A DNA stretch of 64,000 nucleotides from Euglena gracilis. Its lineage: Eukaryota > Euglenida > Euglenophyceae > Euglenales. Each line of letters starts with the position of its first letter. Positions within the stretch are counted from its first letter, which is position 1. The notes below the pieces were generated by a model. The model did not search any database and was not told the origin of the DNA. It saw only the letters and a program-made list of their open reading frames with translations. The stretch spans positions 86,304,251 to 86,368,250 of the forward strand of contig CP154956.1 in assembly GCA_039621445.1 (NCBI GenBank). Reading direction: 5' to 3'. This document shows, in pieces, positions 53,915 to 64,000 of this stretch. Position numbers and translations under genes: made by a program.

Positions 53915-56130
53915 TTTGCGCATTTGCGCAAATTTCCAACTTTTTTGATTTCGGCTGTGAAGGTCAGGGGGGTTTGAAAACATGGTGACAACTGAGTGCA
54001 AAAAATGACCAAAATTCTGTTTTTGGCGGTATGACCCCTGGGACTTTGGCGAAAATGGTGTTTTTGGGGTGTCCGAAAATGGACTGTGCACGTCGAAACC
54101 CCCGGGACCTTCCCCCCCCCTCCCGGGAGTGAAAAAAAAACACAAAAAAGCGGCACAGGAACGGGCCCTTGTTGCTCTTTTCGGCTGTTTCCGCGGGTGT
54201 GCCTGAGCTGCCGGCGGTGTGCATCCTGGGTTTTTGCCGGACTGCTTTGTTTGTGGCGCCTTGGTGTGGTGTTTTGGGGTTGTTTGTTAAAGCGTGGGGA
54301 GGAAGTGCCGGGGTGTGTGGGTGTGGTGTGACCAAGCCGGCGGGAAGGACATAGGGTAAGGAAGGTAAGTGTGGGGTGTTTGGAAAGGGAAGCGCAGAGG
54401 GGAAGAAATGGGGACCACAGGGAATGAAGGGGACGGGCGTCTCACACCCCACTTGTCCCCGGGATCCGCACAACCAGTTTTGTGGCTGAGAACCCAGGCG
54501 AAGAAGACCAACCCTTGAAGGACAGTATTGTGTTTATTTGCGCAAATGCGCGCACCAACATAATTATATTGGTGCGCGCATTTGCACAAATAAACACAAT
54601 TTTGTCCATCAAGGGTTGGGCTTTGATGCCCATGAACTGACGCTGTCGAAAAATGGCGTGACAAAGGGGCTGTGAGTGCGCAGACCAGCGGGCCATCCAG
54701 TTGGTGGGTTTGTCACACTGTTTGTCAACGGCGCAAGCTTATGGGCGCAAATGCGTGCACAAACAGAATAATATAATTATGTTTATGCGCGCATAATTCT
54801 GTTTGTGCGCGCAAATGCGCGCATAAACACAAAGAAGAACGGCGTGACGGAAACACAACTTCAAACACCAGCAGTACGATGTGGTTCATTTGCGCATTTG
54901 CACGCATCACGTTGTTTGTGGGCGCAAAAAAAATGCGCAAATGAAACACCTGCAGAAATTGCGCAATTTACATCTGGTTCATTTGCGGATTTGCGCCCAC
55001 AAACAACGTGATGCACGCAAATGTGCAAATGAACCACCAACGGAGGAGTAAAAAAGCGACTTCATTTGGCCCTCTGACAGCTACCTTTAGTGGCTTCTGA
55101 ATGTGTTCAACCCAAATGACCACACCGTCTCCTCCGGCACATGGTGTTATGGTGCCGTTCCTGGTCCATTTACAGGTCCCGCAAAAGATGGAGACAGAGG
55201 ATCTCTTGAAGGTGGGTGCGCAGATACCCGATAATGGTACACGTCCACTGGCACCAATTTTAGGATCCCAACGGCCCTGCCACTGGCCTGCGGCCTGGGC
55301 TCCGCTGTTGCAGCCACATCAGCTGCTGATGCTTCAATGGTGTGTTTTACGTTTTTCAAAGGAAAAATGGTGGAGAAAACAAGAAAACGGACTCCGGCCC
55401 GACACATGCCGGGTATTTCAAGTGCCAATTCTTGTAACGTTTATCTACCAAACGGATGAGGCCAAAAGAACCGGCCTTATGGGCCGGGGAACAGCAGTGC
55501 AAATGTACACACGTAAGCCAGGCAATTTTTGGCCAGTCAGATTTCCAGTGAACACTAGACATTATCTCTCACCACAAATTTTATCACCACATATTCGTTG
55601 TGCGAATCAATGGTTGGCGTGAGGAATTGCGTTTGCCAGCTGTCATGGACAAGGAGATGGTATCGCACAACTGATGTGTGTTGGTGCGCGCATTTGCGCA
55701 CACCAACACAATGCGTTTGTGTGCGCTAAGGCTCCTACAAACACATTATTGAAGTGAATTATTAAATGTTGGTGCGCGCATTTGCGCAAATGTGCAAACT
55801 AATGTTATTTTGTTTATTTGCGCAAATGCGCGCACCAACACGTCCATCACGTTCAAAAACTTCGTAGAGTCATGGTGCTTTAACACAGACATGTTGTTTG
55901 TTGCCTCCCATTGTACAAACCATCCACATCCCAGTTCCCCCAAGATGTTGGTTTGCGAATTTGCGCGCACCAACAAATTGTGTTTGTGCGCGCATTTGCG
56001 CCCACAAACGTGTATTTTTTTCTTTCAATGTTGTGCGTTTATTTGCGCAAATGCACCCATAAACAAATTGTTTTTATTTGCGCAAATGCGCCCAGCAACA
56101 CACATCAGTTCCGTGATGGCTGGCTGATGT
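53915..56130. repeat. Cluster of TGCGCAAATGCGC palindromes
   Basis: Short hairpins built on TGTGCGCATTTGCGCACA or TTTGCGCAAATGCGCGCA occur about a dozen times (for example 53,917, 54,540-54,595, 54,750-55,035, 55,680-55,710, 55,770-55,835, 55,950-56,100). Spacing is irregular. Many are bounded by GTTTAT or ACCAAC. They may be tips of very small MITEs. Confidence 0.8.
55176..55211 (+). CDS. Exon 15, 36-nt microexon
   Basis: The acceptor TTCCTGGTCCATTTACAG and the donor GAAG/GTGGGT enclose 36 nt, so any phase is kept. In phase 1, as exons 14 and 16 require, it reads PAKDGDRGSLE. The next frame (KMETEDLLK) is also open. Short, with strong splice sites. Confidence 0.5.
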
Positions 56131-56400
56131 AGTCTGATGTAATAAGGCTCTGTGTGTCTTTACAGGCGGCTGCAGAACCAAAGCCAGTTCAGTGAGCAAG
56201 TCAGCACCAGTTCCACTTGTCGTAACAGCCGGCGTGTGTTTCCCATCTGTTTGATGTACAAGAGCACCAATCACATCCTTTGCATCAGTCGCTGACAACA
56301 TGCCTACCAAACCACCTGGACTCACATCCCCTCAACAATGGGGTGTAACAGTTCATAAGCTGTCTTCCGTGTGTCAGGGTACAGGGTCCCAGAAATTTCG
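56074..56400 (-). pseudogene. Antisense gene fragment, weakly MLLE-like
   Basis: On minus, one frame reads RKTAYELLHPIVEG (56,390-56,335) and a neighbouring frame reads SPGGLVGMLSATDAKDVIGA to LLTELALVLQPP (56,325-56,170). One frameshift separates them. Then comes CCGCCT/GTAAAG, a possible donor. The order LhPhV...G.hhGML...hI..L......L...h..VL recalls the C-terminal MLLE (PABC) domain of poly(A)-binding protein. The resemblance is by eye only. Confidence 0.3.
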
Positions 56401-56671
56401 TAAAGTTTGCGCATTTGCGCAAATGCGCCCATTTCAAAAAAGCCCTTAAATGCGAAACCGGTCGCCTGAGTTCCAGCCATCAAGATTTTTTTGAATTATT
56501 TTTTGAATTATTTTTATCTGCTGGACGGTAACAGGTTTTTTTTTGCTTTTGAAGGAGCAGAAAGGGGGTTGCCCAGCTCATTTTTGGAGTCAATTTTTTT
56601 TTTGCAAAATGGTGGTTTTGGGTTGTTCTTTTTTCAGCTTCTTTAGCTTTTGTTCGACCCCTGGTCACCCC

Positions 56672-56976
56672 ACCAGGCTGTTTTTTTAGTTGGGTGCCGA
56701 CCTCACCCTGGGGTGCCTGCCTGGGCAGGCACTCCAAGGCACTCCAAATCCTACCCCCCCCCCCCAAGGGGGGGTAGGGCACACGGCCAAAAGTGCCCTA
56801 GCACAGACCCTGGCGCCAGAGGCGCCGGGGAGCCAAAAATGGCCTATTTTCAAAGGAATGTGCCTGGGGGCAGGCCGAAAATCCGACCTCGGGGGGGGGG
56901 GGTAGTGCCTGCCTGGGCAGGCACTCACAGGAACTCCGGACCCCCCCCCTCCCCCCCGTTGTTGGTAAAAAAACAG
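56672..56976. mobile_element. hAT-like element, sister of 49,415-49,716
   Basis: Left end CAGGCTGTTTTTTTAGTTGG and right end the complement of CAGGCTGTTTTTTTACCAAC. The inner GGTGCCTGCCTGGGCAGGCA and GTGCCCTAGCACAGACCCTG match the sister. The flanks (CACCCCAC and GCCACTCC) are not a convincing duplication. Confidence 0.7.
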
Positions 56977-57822
56977 CCTGGCCACTCCACCTCTCAGGGG
57001 GTCAGGGGCTCCTTTGCAGCTTTGTTTCATCCAGCCCCAATTTTCCAGCCTCTGAACTGGACCCCTGGGAGGGGTGGGGGTCATCAAGTGACACGCTGGT
57101 GGGCTGTTTTTTTTCCGTTTTCATCCTCTGCTTTTCCCCGCCATCCCAAGCAGGGCGTCGCTTGGCAATCCCGGGAGAGGGTCCAGCTCAGAGGCTGGAC
57201 CACCCGGGTTGGCTGGAATACAGCTGTTGGTGCCCCCCCCCCCAGATGTCCGTGGTCCGGCTGGGAAGCTCATTTATGACCTTGTTTGTTGATGTATTTG
57301 CACCTCCAAAAGGGTGCTTCCCAGCCACAGGCGGTTGGAAAGGAATTAAAACTCGTCGATGGGGGGAGGGGGTCCGGGGCTGGAAAAGGCTGATGGCTGC
57401 CTGGACCCCTCCCCCCCCAGGGATGGCATCCTCTCCAGTTGAACCAATGCCCTTATCCCACCCCACCACTTTCTTGACACCCCCATTGGACTGGCATCCC
57501 TGGGGCCTGGGTGACACATCAATACCATCCCCTGCCTGCCACTGGCTCCAACAGCAATGGTGGTGCACAGGCCTTTCTGTTGTGGTATTCACTGTGATCA
57601 ATTTTCCAAAGATTCTTTTGGAGGGTCTGTTTTTTGTGCAGCGACGTATAAACATTAAAACAAGTTTTGTGCTGCCGTGGTCACCAAAAATTTTTGGCTC
57701 ACCTGTGTACCAAAAAAAGTGCTTCAGTTTTTTTTCAAGGTCCATTTGTATAGATACTAGATTTTTTTGCAGATTTTTTGCGTGCTTCATTCGTGGCCTG
57801 CAAGATGAAAATGGCCCATGGC

Positions 57823-57823
57823 T

Positions 57824-57858
<35 letters not shown>
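57823..57858. repeat. GT microsatellite
   Basis: About fifteen GT dinucleotides lie just upstream of exon 16, within the intron. Confidence 0.95.
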
Positions 57859-57859
<1 letters not shown>

Positions 57860-57887
57860 GTGAACCACACAAATGAACTTCTGCCAG

Positions 57888-58160
57888 CTCCCACCATTTC
57901 TCGCTGCCGCCGTGGGAGGCCTGGGGCCAATGGCAGCAAGGGCGGCAAGCATGGCAAGGCGCAGAAAAACGGCTACGCCGACAGCCTGAAGGGCAAGAGC
58001 GGGAACGGCAAGAAGAAGCTGCAGAACGGCTGGTCGAACGGGCAGCCCACCCCGCTGAGCAATGGAGGCCTGACCCTACGCTCCGTGCTGAACGACTACT
58101 GGCAGACCCACAAGACCGAGATCGACGCCAACAGCGACTTCGATATCAAAGTGCCCGCAG
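57888..58160 (+). CDS. Exon 16 (largest exon seen)
   Basis: The acceptor ATGAACTTCTGCCAG and the donor GCAG/GTGTTG give phase 1-1 and 91 codons. It opens with PTISRCRRGRPGANGSKGGK, an AT-hook-like CRRGRPG. A Lys/Asn/Gly-rich linker follows, then TLRSVLNDYWQTHKTEIDAN and SDFDIKVPA. Codons are strongly G/C-ending. The structured end with the acidic stretch may form a conserved C-terminal motif with exon 17. No named family. Confidence 0.75.
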
Positions 58161-59690
58161 GTGTTGGCATCGTGTTGATACCGCCAGATGTCTCTCTCTT
58201 GCAAGTGCATGACTTTCATGATCATTTGGTAATTGTTTTCTTTTTTTTAAAAAAAGGTTTTCCCAATGTCTCTCAGACGGTCTGCTTCACATTTAATCTT
58301 TTTAGGGGTTCTTTGCGCAATTGCGCCAATTCTGAAGAACAAGTTTGTGATCCATTCTGCGCTCCCAAAAACGGGATTCACCCCCCCTTTTTTTGTGTGT
58401 TTTTGACTGGGGGGCTGGTTTTTTAAGTGACTCTGGGAGATCCTAAAACACCTGTTTTTGGGTTTTTTTTTGGGCTGGTGGCATGTTTTCAGTGATCGGC
58501 AGAGACGATGTCTTGCAGCCCGAGTTTCACAAAAAAAAACATGTGAAAAACACAAAAAGGAGCTGAGTGGCGGTTCCTGGGACTTTGGTGGCGCATCTCG
58601 CACTTAAGGATTTTTTTGGTTGATGTGCGCATTTTCGCACATCAACCAAACCACATCGACATTTTTCGATTTTGGCGCCGGCATAGCAAGGGGTCAAGAG
58701 CGAGAGGGAGCAGGTGGGCGACAAATCCGGCTGAATTTCCATTTTTGGCCCCGGCGGTCCCGCGAATTGTGTTTTTTTTTTTGCTGTTTTTTGGTGGTCG
58801 GCATGCCCGAAAACCCCTGGACCTGCTCCCCCAAAGTAAAAAAGAAACACTGACAGAAGCACCAACACCCCAGTACCGCCACCCCCCATTTGGTGCGATG
58901 CGGCTCTCCTCGCCGGCTGTTGGCGACCCTGGCTGGCTCCCTCACAGGGTTTTGACGCATTTTTTTTTAATTTTTTGCCGGCCTCAGACTGGTGTTTTCG
59001 GACGTTTGTCGGAGTGCGGGGAACAAGTGCGGGGGGGTTAGGGTGGGTCCAATCACGCCGGCGGGCAAGAACGCAGAAAGGACGGTGTGCCTGGGGAGGG
59101 CCCGTGCAGGGTGAAGGGAAAGTGGTTTAAAGAGAAGGGAAGGGTTGCAGGTCCATTACCGAACTTTCGGTGGGGATGCCAAATTGTGTCGCCATGAAAC
59201 GGGAGTGGGATCGCACAAATTTCAGTGGAGCGATTTATTTCAGCCATGATTTGAACAAAGAAAGAGTGTCGATGTGCGCAATTTCGCACATCGACCATTG
59301 TACATTTACCCCGAAGTATGGCCATAATAACTGGAAGAGCTTATGGCACAGCTTTGCTCTGAAAACAGACAGAAATGCACTGAAAAGCACATGTATCAGT
59401 GCTAGGTCGGAATAAAAAAGTGGTTGGTTTGCGCAAATGCGCATGTGGTCGGCGTTTACACTTTAAAAACGCCAACCATGTGCGTAAAGATGGACGTGAC
59501 AAAAATGGGCACACCATGACGACGTGCGCATTTGCGCACACCGACCACGAGAGTATATGTTCAGACAGAACACATCAAACACGACCCCAAACACCACCTA
59601 CAATGGCTCCTTTGGTATGCAATTTGCTTCGCTGCCAAACGCCCTCCTCAACCATGAGGCTCTTTTAGCGTCGATTCTGGCTCAGGTCAA
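58161..59690. other. Intron 16, left part
   Basis: Palindromes GATGTGCGCATTTTCGCACATC (58,622) and CGATGTGCGCAATTTCGCACATCG (59,269) occur in otherwise unassigned sequence. The minus frame at 58,247-58,603 has mixed composition but no support. Confidence 0.45.
59559..59685 (+). CDS. Candidate exon, Asn/Thr-rich
   Basis: After GAGTATATGTTCAG the frame reads NTSNTTPNTTYNGSFGMQFA and LPNALLNHEALLASILAQ, followed by GTCAAG. The composition fits the tail of the main gene, but the phases (2 in, 0 out) do not fit exons 16 and 17. It abuts repeat B copy 2, so it may be an alternative exon or a captured fragment. Confidence 0.3.
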
Positions 59691-61020
59691 GATCCAGTTG
59701 GGGGCCGTAGACCTCTAGTCGGTGGCCCACCGCGGGCACGTCCTGGCACACGGGTAACGGCGCCGCTTGGGCAATGGGTGGCCCTCGAAAACCCCCGGCA
59801 CTTGCCCCCTGGCTTGCGTTTTGACCAGTCGCACCAGGTGATCATAGGTGGTTACACTTCAGCATCCACAAGGCCGTCATTAACCCCCGGGTCAGCAGCC
59901 ACCACCGAGGTGGCATTGTTCTCCGCCACAACCGGGACGGCAGACTGGGGGGATTGGGCAAGCTGCTGGCCCATGGAAACAATGGAAAATGGGAGCGTCT
60001 TAAATGGGGCCACAAAACTCATTGTTTTGGAGGGAGAGAATATTTAATGTTAAAAGTGTTGCATCCGAAATGGTCGGTGTGTGCAAATGCACACGGCAAC
60101 TGTTAAGGACGAAGAGCATTCCATGATACGGAAGTAAAACAAAGGTTCATTAACAAGCCACCGTTCTTTGTCACACATTGCAATCGGTACCCATTCAAAA
60201 TCCTTCGACAAATTTTCCTTCTAAAGCCAAGAAAAGGCAGGCCTTGTTTTTATGTGTTAATATAAAAAATGTGGAGTATATTTCACGAATTTCACGTGGT
60301 TGATGTGCGCAAATGCGCACACCGACCACTCACACATTTGCGCACACCAACCACATAAGAACAAAAGGTGGTCGATGTGCGCGTTTGCGCACATCGGCTC
60401 GATGTGCGCGTTTGCGCACATCGGCCATTTATTTATTTTTATGTGGTTGGTGTGTGCATTTGCGCACATCGACCATCAACAAATACACAAGTGGTTGGTG
60501 TGTGCAATGCGCACACCGACCACTTACACAAATGTGGTTGGTGTGCGCATTTGCGCACATCATGCGCACATCATTTGCGCATCCTCATTTCATAAATTTG
60601 TGTCATGTGAGTGTTCCTTCGCTGGACACACATTTCGGTCCGTCTGATAGTAGCAGGGTTCTGAAGTTTTTTTTTTTGATGCCACAATCATCTTCTAATT
60701 TAACTGCACATCACATTGTCCAAAATGGTGGCAAGTCGGTCCCCTTCAAACACGTGTGCATCACCCAGCAGTTGCAGGCAGCAGGAATTTGCCAAAACCC
60801 ACCGTTGTAACGGTCAGGGTGTACCACCCACCTGTTTCACAGACGACAACACCAATCTGTCCCTCCAGACGTAACAGACAGCTCGTTAGGATCACAATTT
60901 GAGACCTTTGTGTTTCCTAACCTGTATCGTGAGGTGTGAACCTCATACATTGCCATTTTCTTCAGGTGCTTTCGGCGCTTCAAGGAAATCGTAAAAAATG
61001 TCGATTTGCGCAAATGCGCA
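59690..61020. repeat. Large repeat B, copy 2
   Basis: AGCGCCGCTTGGGC / CATCCACAAGGCCGTCATTA (59,755-59,885) is direct relative to copy 1. CATGGAAACAATGGAAAATG (59,970-60,030) and the hairpin block with ACACATTTCGGTCCGTC (60,300-60,650) are inverted, as is 60,690-61,015. The copy is therefore scrambled. It lacks the 43,770-46,325 insertion. Confidence 0.7.
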
Positions 61021-61344
61021 CACCAACAAAGAAAAAATCCTTAAGTGCGAGATGCACCGCCTAAGTGGGACCACTTTTCTTTGGTGCTGGTGGCCTCGGA
61101 GCATGCCTGAAACCTCGAAAAAAAAAAACGCCCCCATTTGCTGCCTTTTTTTCAAACCGGCGAAAGCCCTTTGAAAGAGATTTCTCAAAAAAGCAGGAGA
61201 TGCGTACCGAGTGAAGAAAACCCACGGAGCACCGATTTGGGAGTTGAGAGGTCCAGCAGGGGAGAGAGTCATTGGGGTTTGTTTTGGAATGCCGGCACGA
61301 CTGAGCCGTGAGGACACTGGTCTCAGCAATGACAATTGACCAGC

Positions 61345-61476
61345 GGAGAAGGATTCTGGGAGCCAGTGGTTCAAGACATGCAGAAGGACCTTTTTCAGCG
61401 TTTTTCAGAGGAGGGAAGTTGGCGCCCCATCTTGCTCGTGAAAAAGAAGGGGGGCATATCACTGTGGGATATTTGA
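61345..61476 (+). pseudogene. Coding-like fragment with stop
   Basis: The frame reads FWEPVVQDMQKDLFQRFSEE, then GSWRPILLVKKKGGISLWDI and stops at TGA. Composition is protein-like, while other frames are poorer. PILLVKKKGG faintly recalls a reverse-transcriptase strand but nothing else supports that. It could be a decayed gene piece within intron 16. Confidence 0.25.
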
Positions 61477-61953
61477 AACAATGTAAGCTCTTGCACAACT
61501 GTGCCAAGGAGTTGGTTTGCCGAGTTTTTATTTAACCCCTCCACTTTTGGGTGTGCGTAGTGGACCACCAAAGTTTGTGCTGAAAATAATAATCTCGATT
61601 TAGAAAAATTCCACATCCTGGACCAGATTTTATATATTTTACGTATTTTTTTGTCATTTTCAGATTTTTCAGTCAACAAATTTCATATTTCTAAAATCAG
61701 CGTGTTCCCAGAATAACAAAAATCATGTTTTTTGGTTTTTTTTGTTGGAAAAGGTGTGAAAAACAGCTCAAATCATCCACCAAATTTTTTTTGTTGCAAA
61801 ATGACAAAAATTGTGAAATTTTTCTAAATTCTCAAAATACACAAATTCCCAAACCCGCACCTTCTGTAATTTTTGTGCAATTTTTCATAATTTTTCCAAC
61901 AATCTTTGGCAACGAAGAATGCTAAAAGGTTCGACCACTTGTTACTTCCCCAG
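61477..61953. other. Intron 16, right end
   Basis: Very AT-rich sequence leading into TTGTTACTTCCCCAG, the acceptor of the last exon. Confidence 0.5.
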
Positions 61954-62057
61954 GGCTGCTGGCAAAGTCCAACAAATTCGAGTTCGACGAAGACATGGTG
62001 TTAAATGGGTTGAAGGCGCTCATCGAAGACCCCGAGGAGAGTCAGCCTGTGTCTTAG
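61954..62057 (+). CDS. Exon 17: last coding exon, with stop
   Basis: Phase 1 in, two leading bases, then 33 codons reading LLAKSNKFEFDEDMVLNGLK and ALIEDPEESQPVS, ending in TAG (62,055-62,057). The acidic, helix-prone C-terminus follows exon 16's DFDIKVPA smoothly. This gives the proposed gene its 3' end; the coding span in the window is about 31 kb for roughly 650 codons. Confidence 0.75.
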
Positions 62058-63280
62058 CCTCTAGACCCCTGCTGACGTACCAGTAATTTTTTTGCTTCTT
62101 TCCTTGCCAGGCTTGGAGCTTGGTTTTGCATTCAAAAAATGATATTTTTTTTCCCAGCTGTCTCTTCGGCTGAGATAAGGGGTTGGTTGCTGGCTCATCG
62201 GACGGTCCACAAGGGTGGCTTTTGCAGATTTCTCTCTTTCCCACCAGCCACCTCTTATCCCGACGTGTTTTCTTTTGGTGGTGAATTTTTCTTATGCTCC
62301 TCGGGTCTGATGATTAAACACCACCCCAGGCCATACAGCACGGTTGGGGGGGCGTTTCCGTGCCTTCTCACCCAAACTCAGTGGCAGTCAGATTCCCTGG
62401 TGGGGAATAATTATTATTTGGTATTCCGCATGTGCTTGTCTTCTCTGCATTTGTGTTTTCCTCATTAAGGTTGCTTCCAGCCTCTCTTCACTTGCTGTGT
62501 CCGCCATACAGGGTTTTGCTCAATCGGAACCAAGACATTTTGCTCAATTGCAACCAAGTCGAGGAGCGATGAAGGTTGGGGAATGTTCTATTTATTTCCC
62601 ATTATTATTTACCCCATCGACATCTCTTTTTAGTTTGATTTGATTTGATTTGATTTTGTAGCTTTCCAGATTGCTTACTGGGAATGACGAAACCTTGAAC
62701 AATTTCGTCTTGGTTTGGATTGCCTCTGTTCCTCGGACATGCGCTTTATTTGGAGTGCGGAAAGAATGTTGTCAAGTCAGCATCTGCGTCAAGAGGTTTG
62801 TGGATTCTTTTGTTCTCTTTATTTCGAGAGGACAGTCAATTACTTTGTGAGGTGAGAATTTTCAAAAAATAATGTTTTTTTTGGAAGGCTTTTTAAGATA
62901 GTTGAAGGTTCTCTTTTTTCAAGGGCGGTCTAAGAGCCATCTGGGCATCGAACGGGGTCCAACTTGGCTGGAAGGGGGATCTGGCGCAAGGCTCCATTTT
63001 AATGAATCATCCCACAACCGGAGGATGCTGTGGGCTGCTAGAAGGTCAAAATTTCTGTGGGTAGTGATACTCTCGATGTCAAGGGCCCAGGAATCATTAT
63101 TTATCCCCCCTCACACCAGCTGAAGGTGTTCCGACCCTGATCTGACACTCCAGCTATCCCACCCCCCGAAGACATGGAAATATTCCACAAATATACATCT
63201 TGGATAAAGAGGGGGAAAGGTCAATGGCTCAATACCAATGGATTTTGCCCAATTTCTCGAAGAGAATTTCTCGTTTCTGC
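62058..63280. other. Downstream flank, possible 3' UTR, no gene seen
   Basis: Unique-looking sequence after the stop. No clear polyadenylation signal is assigned; TGATTTGATTTGATTTGATT at 62,637-62,656 is a small tandem. Several frames are open but none has both composition and splice signals. Confidence 0.45.
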
Positions 63281-63284
63281 GGCG

Positions 63285-64000
63285 ACCATAGTGGGTATTT
63301 TTTTTGTTCTTTTTTTTAAAAATGCAAAACAACGTGTTTTTTAAAAAAACGCGAAAAAAAAGGGAAATTTCATTGAAAAATCTCGTTATGAAACCCACAA
63401 ACCATATTTTGAATCCTGCTACGTTCAAAAACTGCCAAAAACGTTCAAAAACATCCAAAAATGCAAAAAAATGGAATCTTTTGGACTTTTTTCCCCATTT
63501 TTGTGGAAGGAAGGTTTTGGTAACCCCCCCCCCCCAAATAATACCCCCCGGGTATTATATTTTCTCCCGAAGTCCCGGCCCGAGGGGGGGGTATTATTTG
63601 GGGGGGGTAATGGCAACCCAAAATTTTCGAAATTTTTCGAAGTCCTGTAGGGCCCAAAATAGTGCCAAAACCCCCCTTTGGGGATCATTTTTTGTACTTT
63701 CTAATGAAATTTACCATTTTTTTGAGGTCAGATGATCCAGAAAAATCGATCGGTTTTTTTCATAATTTGTTGTTAGAGATTGTTATTTTTACCTACATTT
63801 TCAGGTCAAAATCCGGGCCTTCGGCCCGAAATGGGGGGGGGGGTATTAACCCAGTCGCCGAAGTCGGACCCCGAGGGGGGGTATTATTTGGGGGAGGGTT
63901 TAGAAATGACCCAGAAGTTGCCAAAAATGATTGAAAATTTGCATTCAATTTTTTTCTGTGCGAAACCTCGTGGGCGTTTTTTATTATTATTATTAAAAAA
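63285..64000. mobile_element. AT-rich TIR element, copy 3, cut by the window end
   Basis: CATAGTGGGTATTTTTTTTG / AACAACGTGTTTTTTAAAAA starts the element. GAAATTTCATTGAAAAATCT and GAAATGACCCAGAAGTTGCC match copies 1 and 2. It carries an inserted block (about 63,523-63,898) rich in CCCCAAATAATACCCCC and its complement. The right TIR (GTGGGCGTTTTTTATTATTA) reaches position 64,000. Confidence 0.75.
63523..63898. mobile_element. Insertion within AT-rich TIR copy 3
   Basis: The ends are C runs followed by AAATAATACCCCCC on the left and GGGGGGTATTATTTGGGGG-type sequence on the right, in inverted relation. Copies 1 and 2 of the host lack it at this point. No target duplication could be read because of the homopolymer runs. 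Confidence 0.55.

Noticed and set aside
55101-55622. A 173-codon plus frame
   Set aside because: It overlaps the microexon in a different frame and crosses its donor; composition falls off after 55,215.
61420-61476. Reverse transcriptase from PILLVKKKGG
   Set aside because: Only a few residues match; no YxDD box, RNase H or integrase nearby, and a stop follows at once.
1-64000. tRNA, rRNA and spliced-leader genes
   Set aside because: No cloverleaf with GGTTCGAAT-type T arm, no conserved rRNA segment and no known leader sequence was recognised; short or divergent ones could be missed by eye.

Overview
The window reads as nuclear DNA of a eukaryote with a large, transposon-saturated genome. 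The coding pieces are short and separated by introns of up to about 6.5 kb. Most exon edges show a pyrimidine tract plus AG, and GT donors. There are no bacterial-style operons, rRNA or tRNA genes, or CRISPR arrays. Long runs of G and C, TA/CT microsatellites and GC-rich hairpins of the GGCGCC-TTCG-GGCGCC type are everywhere. A large-genome alga or other protist would fit, but nothing seen identifies the lineage. Most long open frames are low-complexity translations of repeats and were left out.

Region 1-30 kb is almost entirely nested repeats. It holds direct repeats with tandem palindromes (0-1.1 kb), a hairpin around a TA core (1.3-1.8 kb), terminal-inverted-repeat (TIR) elements (4.5-5.7 kb) and a giant inverted repeat with near-identical arms (12.1-13.3 kb). 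A composite element family has four large copies (10.2, 15.3, 22.0-25.6 and 26.2 kb), and a palindrome of about 104 bp lies beside them, five copies in all. A TIR element carries a ~77-bp minisatellite (16.8-18.7 kb). A hAT-like transposon with an exact 8-bp target duplication (18.83-20.15 kb) has its empty target preserved at 23.4 kb. The 22-25.6 kb stretch is three layers deep: the composite host was hit by a Mutator-like element (9-bp duplication) and by a 500-bp hAT-like element (8-bp duplication).

Region 30.8-62.1 kb appears to be the 3' part of one plus-strand gene, proposed here from 17 short exons. The order, splice signals and reading phases agree at nearly every junction; one junction (48.56 to 49.7 kb) stays unresolved. 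The first exons encode a P-loop kinase-like domain with a GxxxxGKT loop. The later exons encode a low-complexity tail rich in Ser, Pro, Asn and Gly, and the gene ends with a stop at 62,057. Its introns are packed with hAT-like elements whose ends read CAGGC...GCCTG, several with exact 8-bp target duplications. One intron (about 41,274-42,403) coincides almost to the base with such an element, so it looks like an introner, an intron born from a DNA transposon.

Region 43-61 kb also holds two scrambled copies of a larger repeat and dozens of dispersed TGTGCGCAAATGCGCACA-type palindromes. A third copy of an AT-rich TIR family runs off the right edge. All coordinates were read by eye; exon edges and identities need computation or transcripts to confirm.
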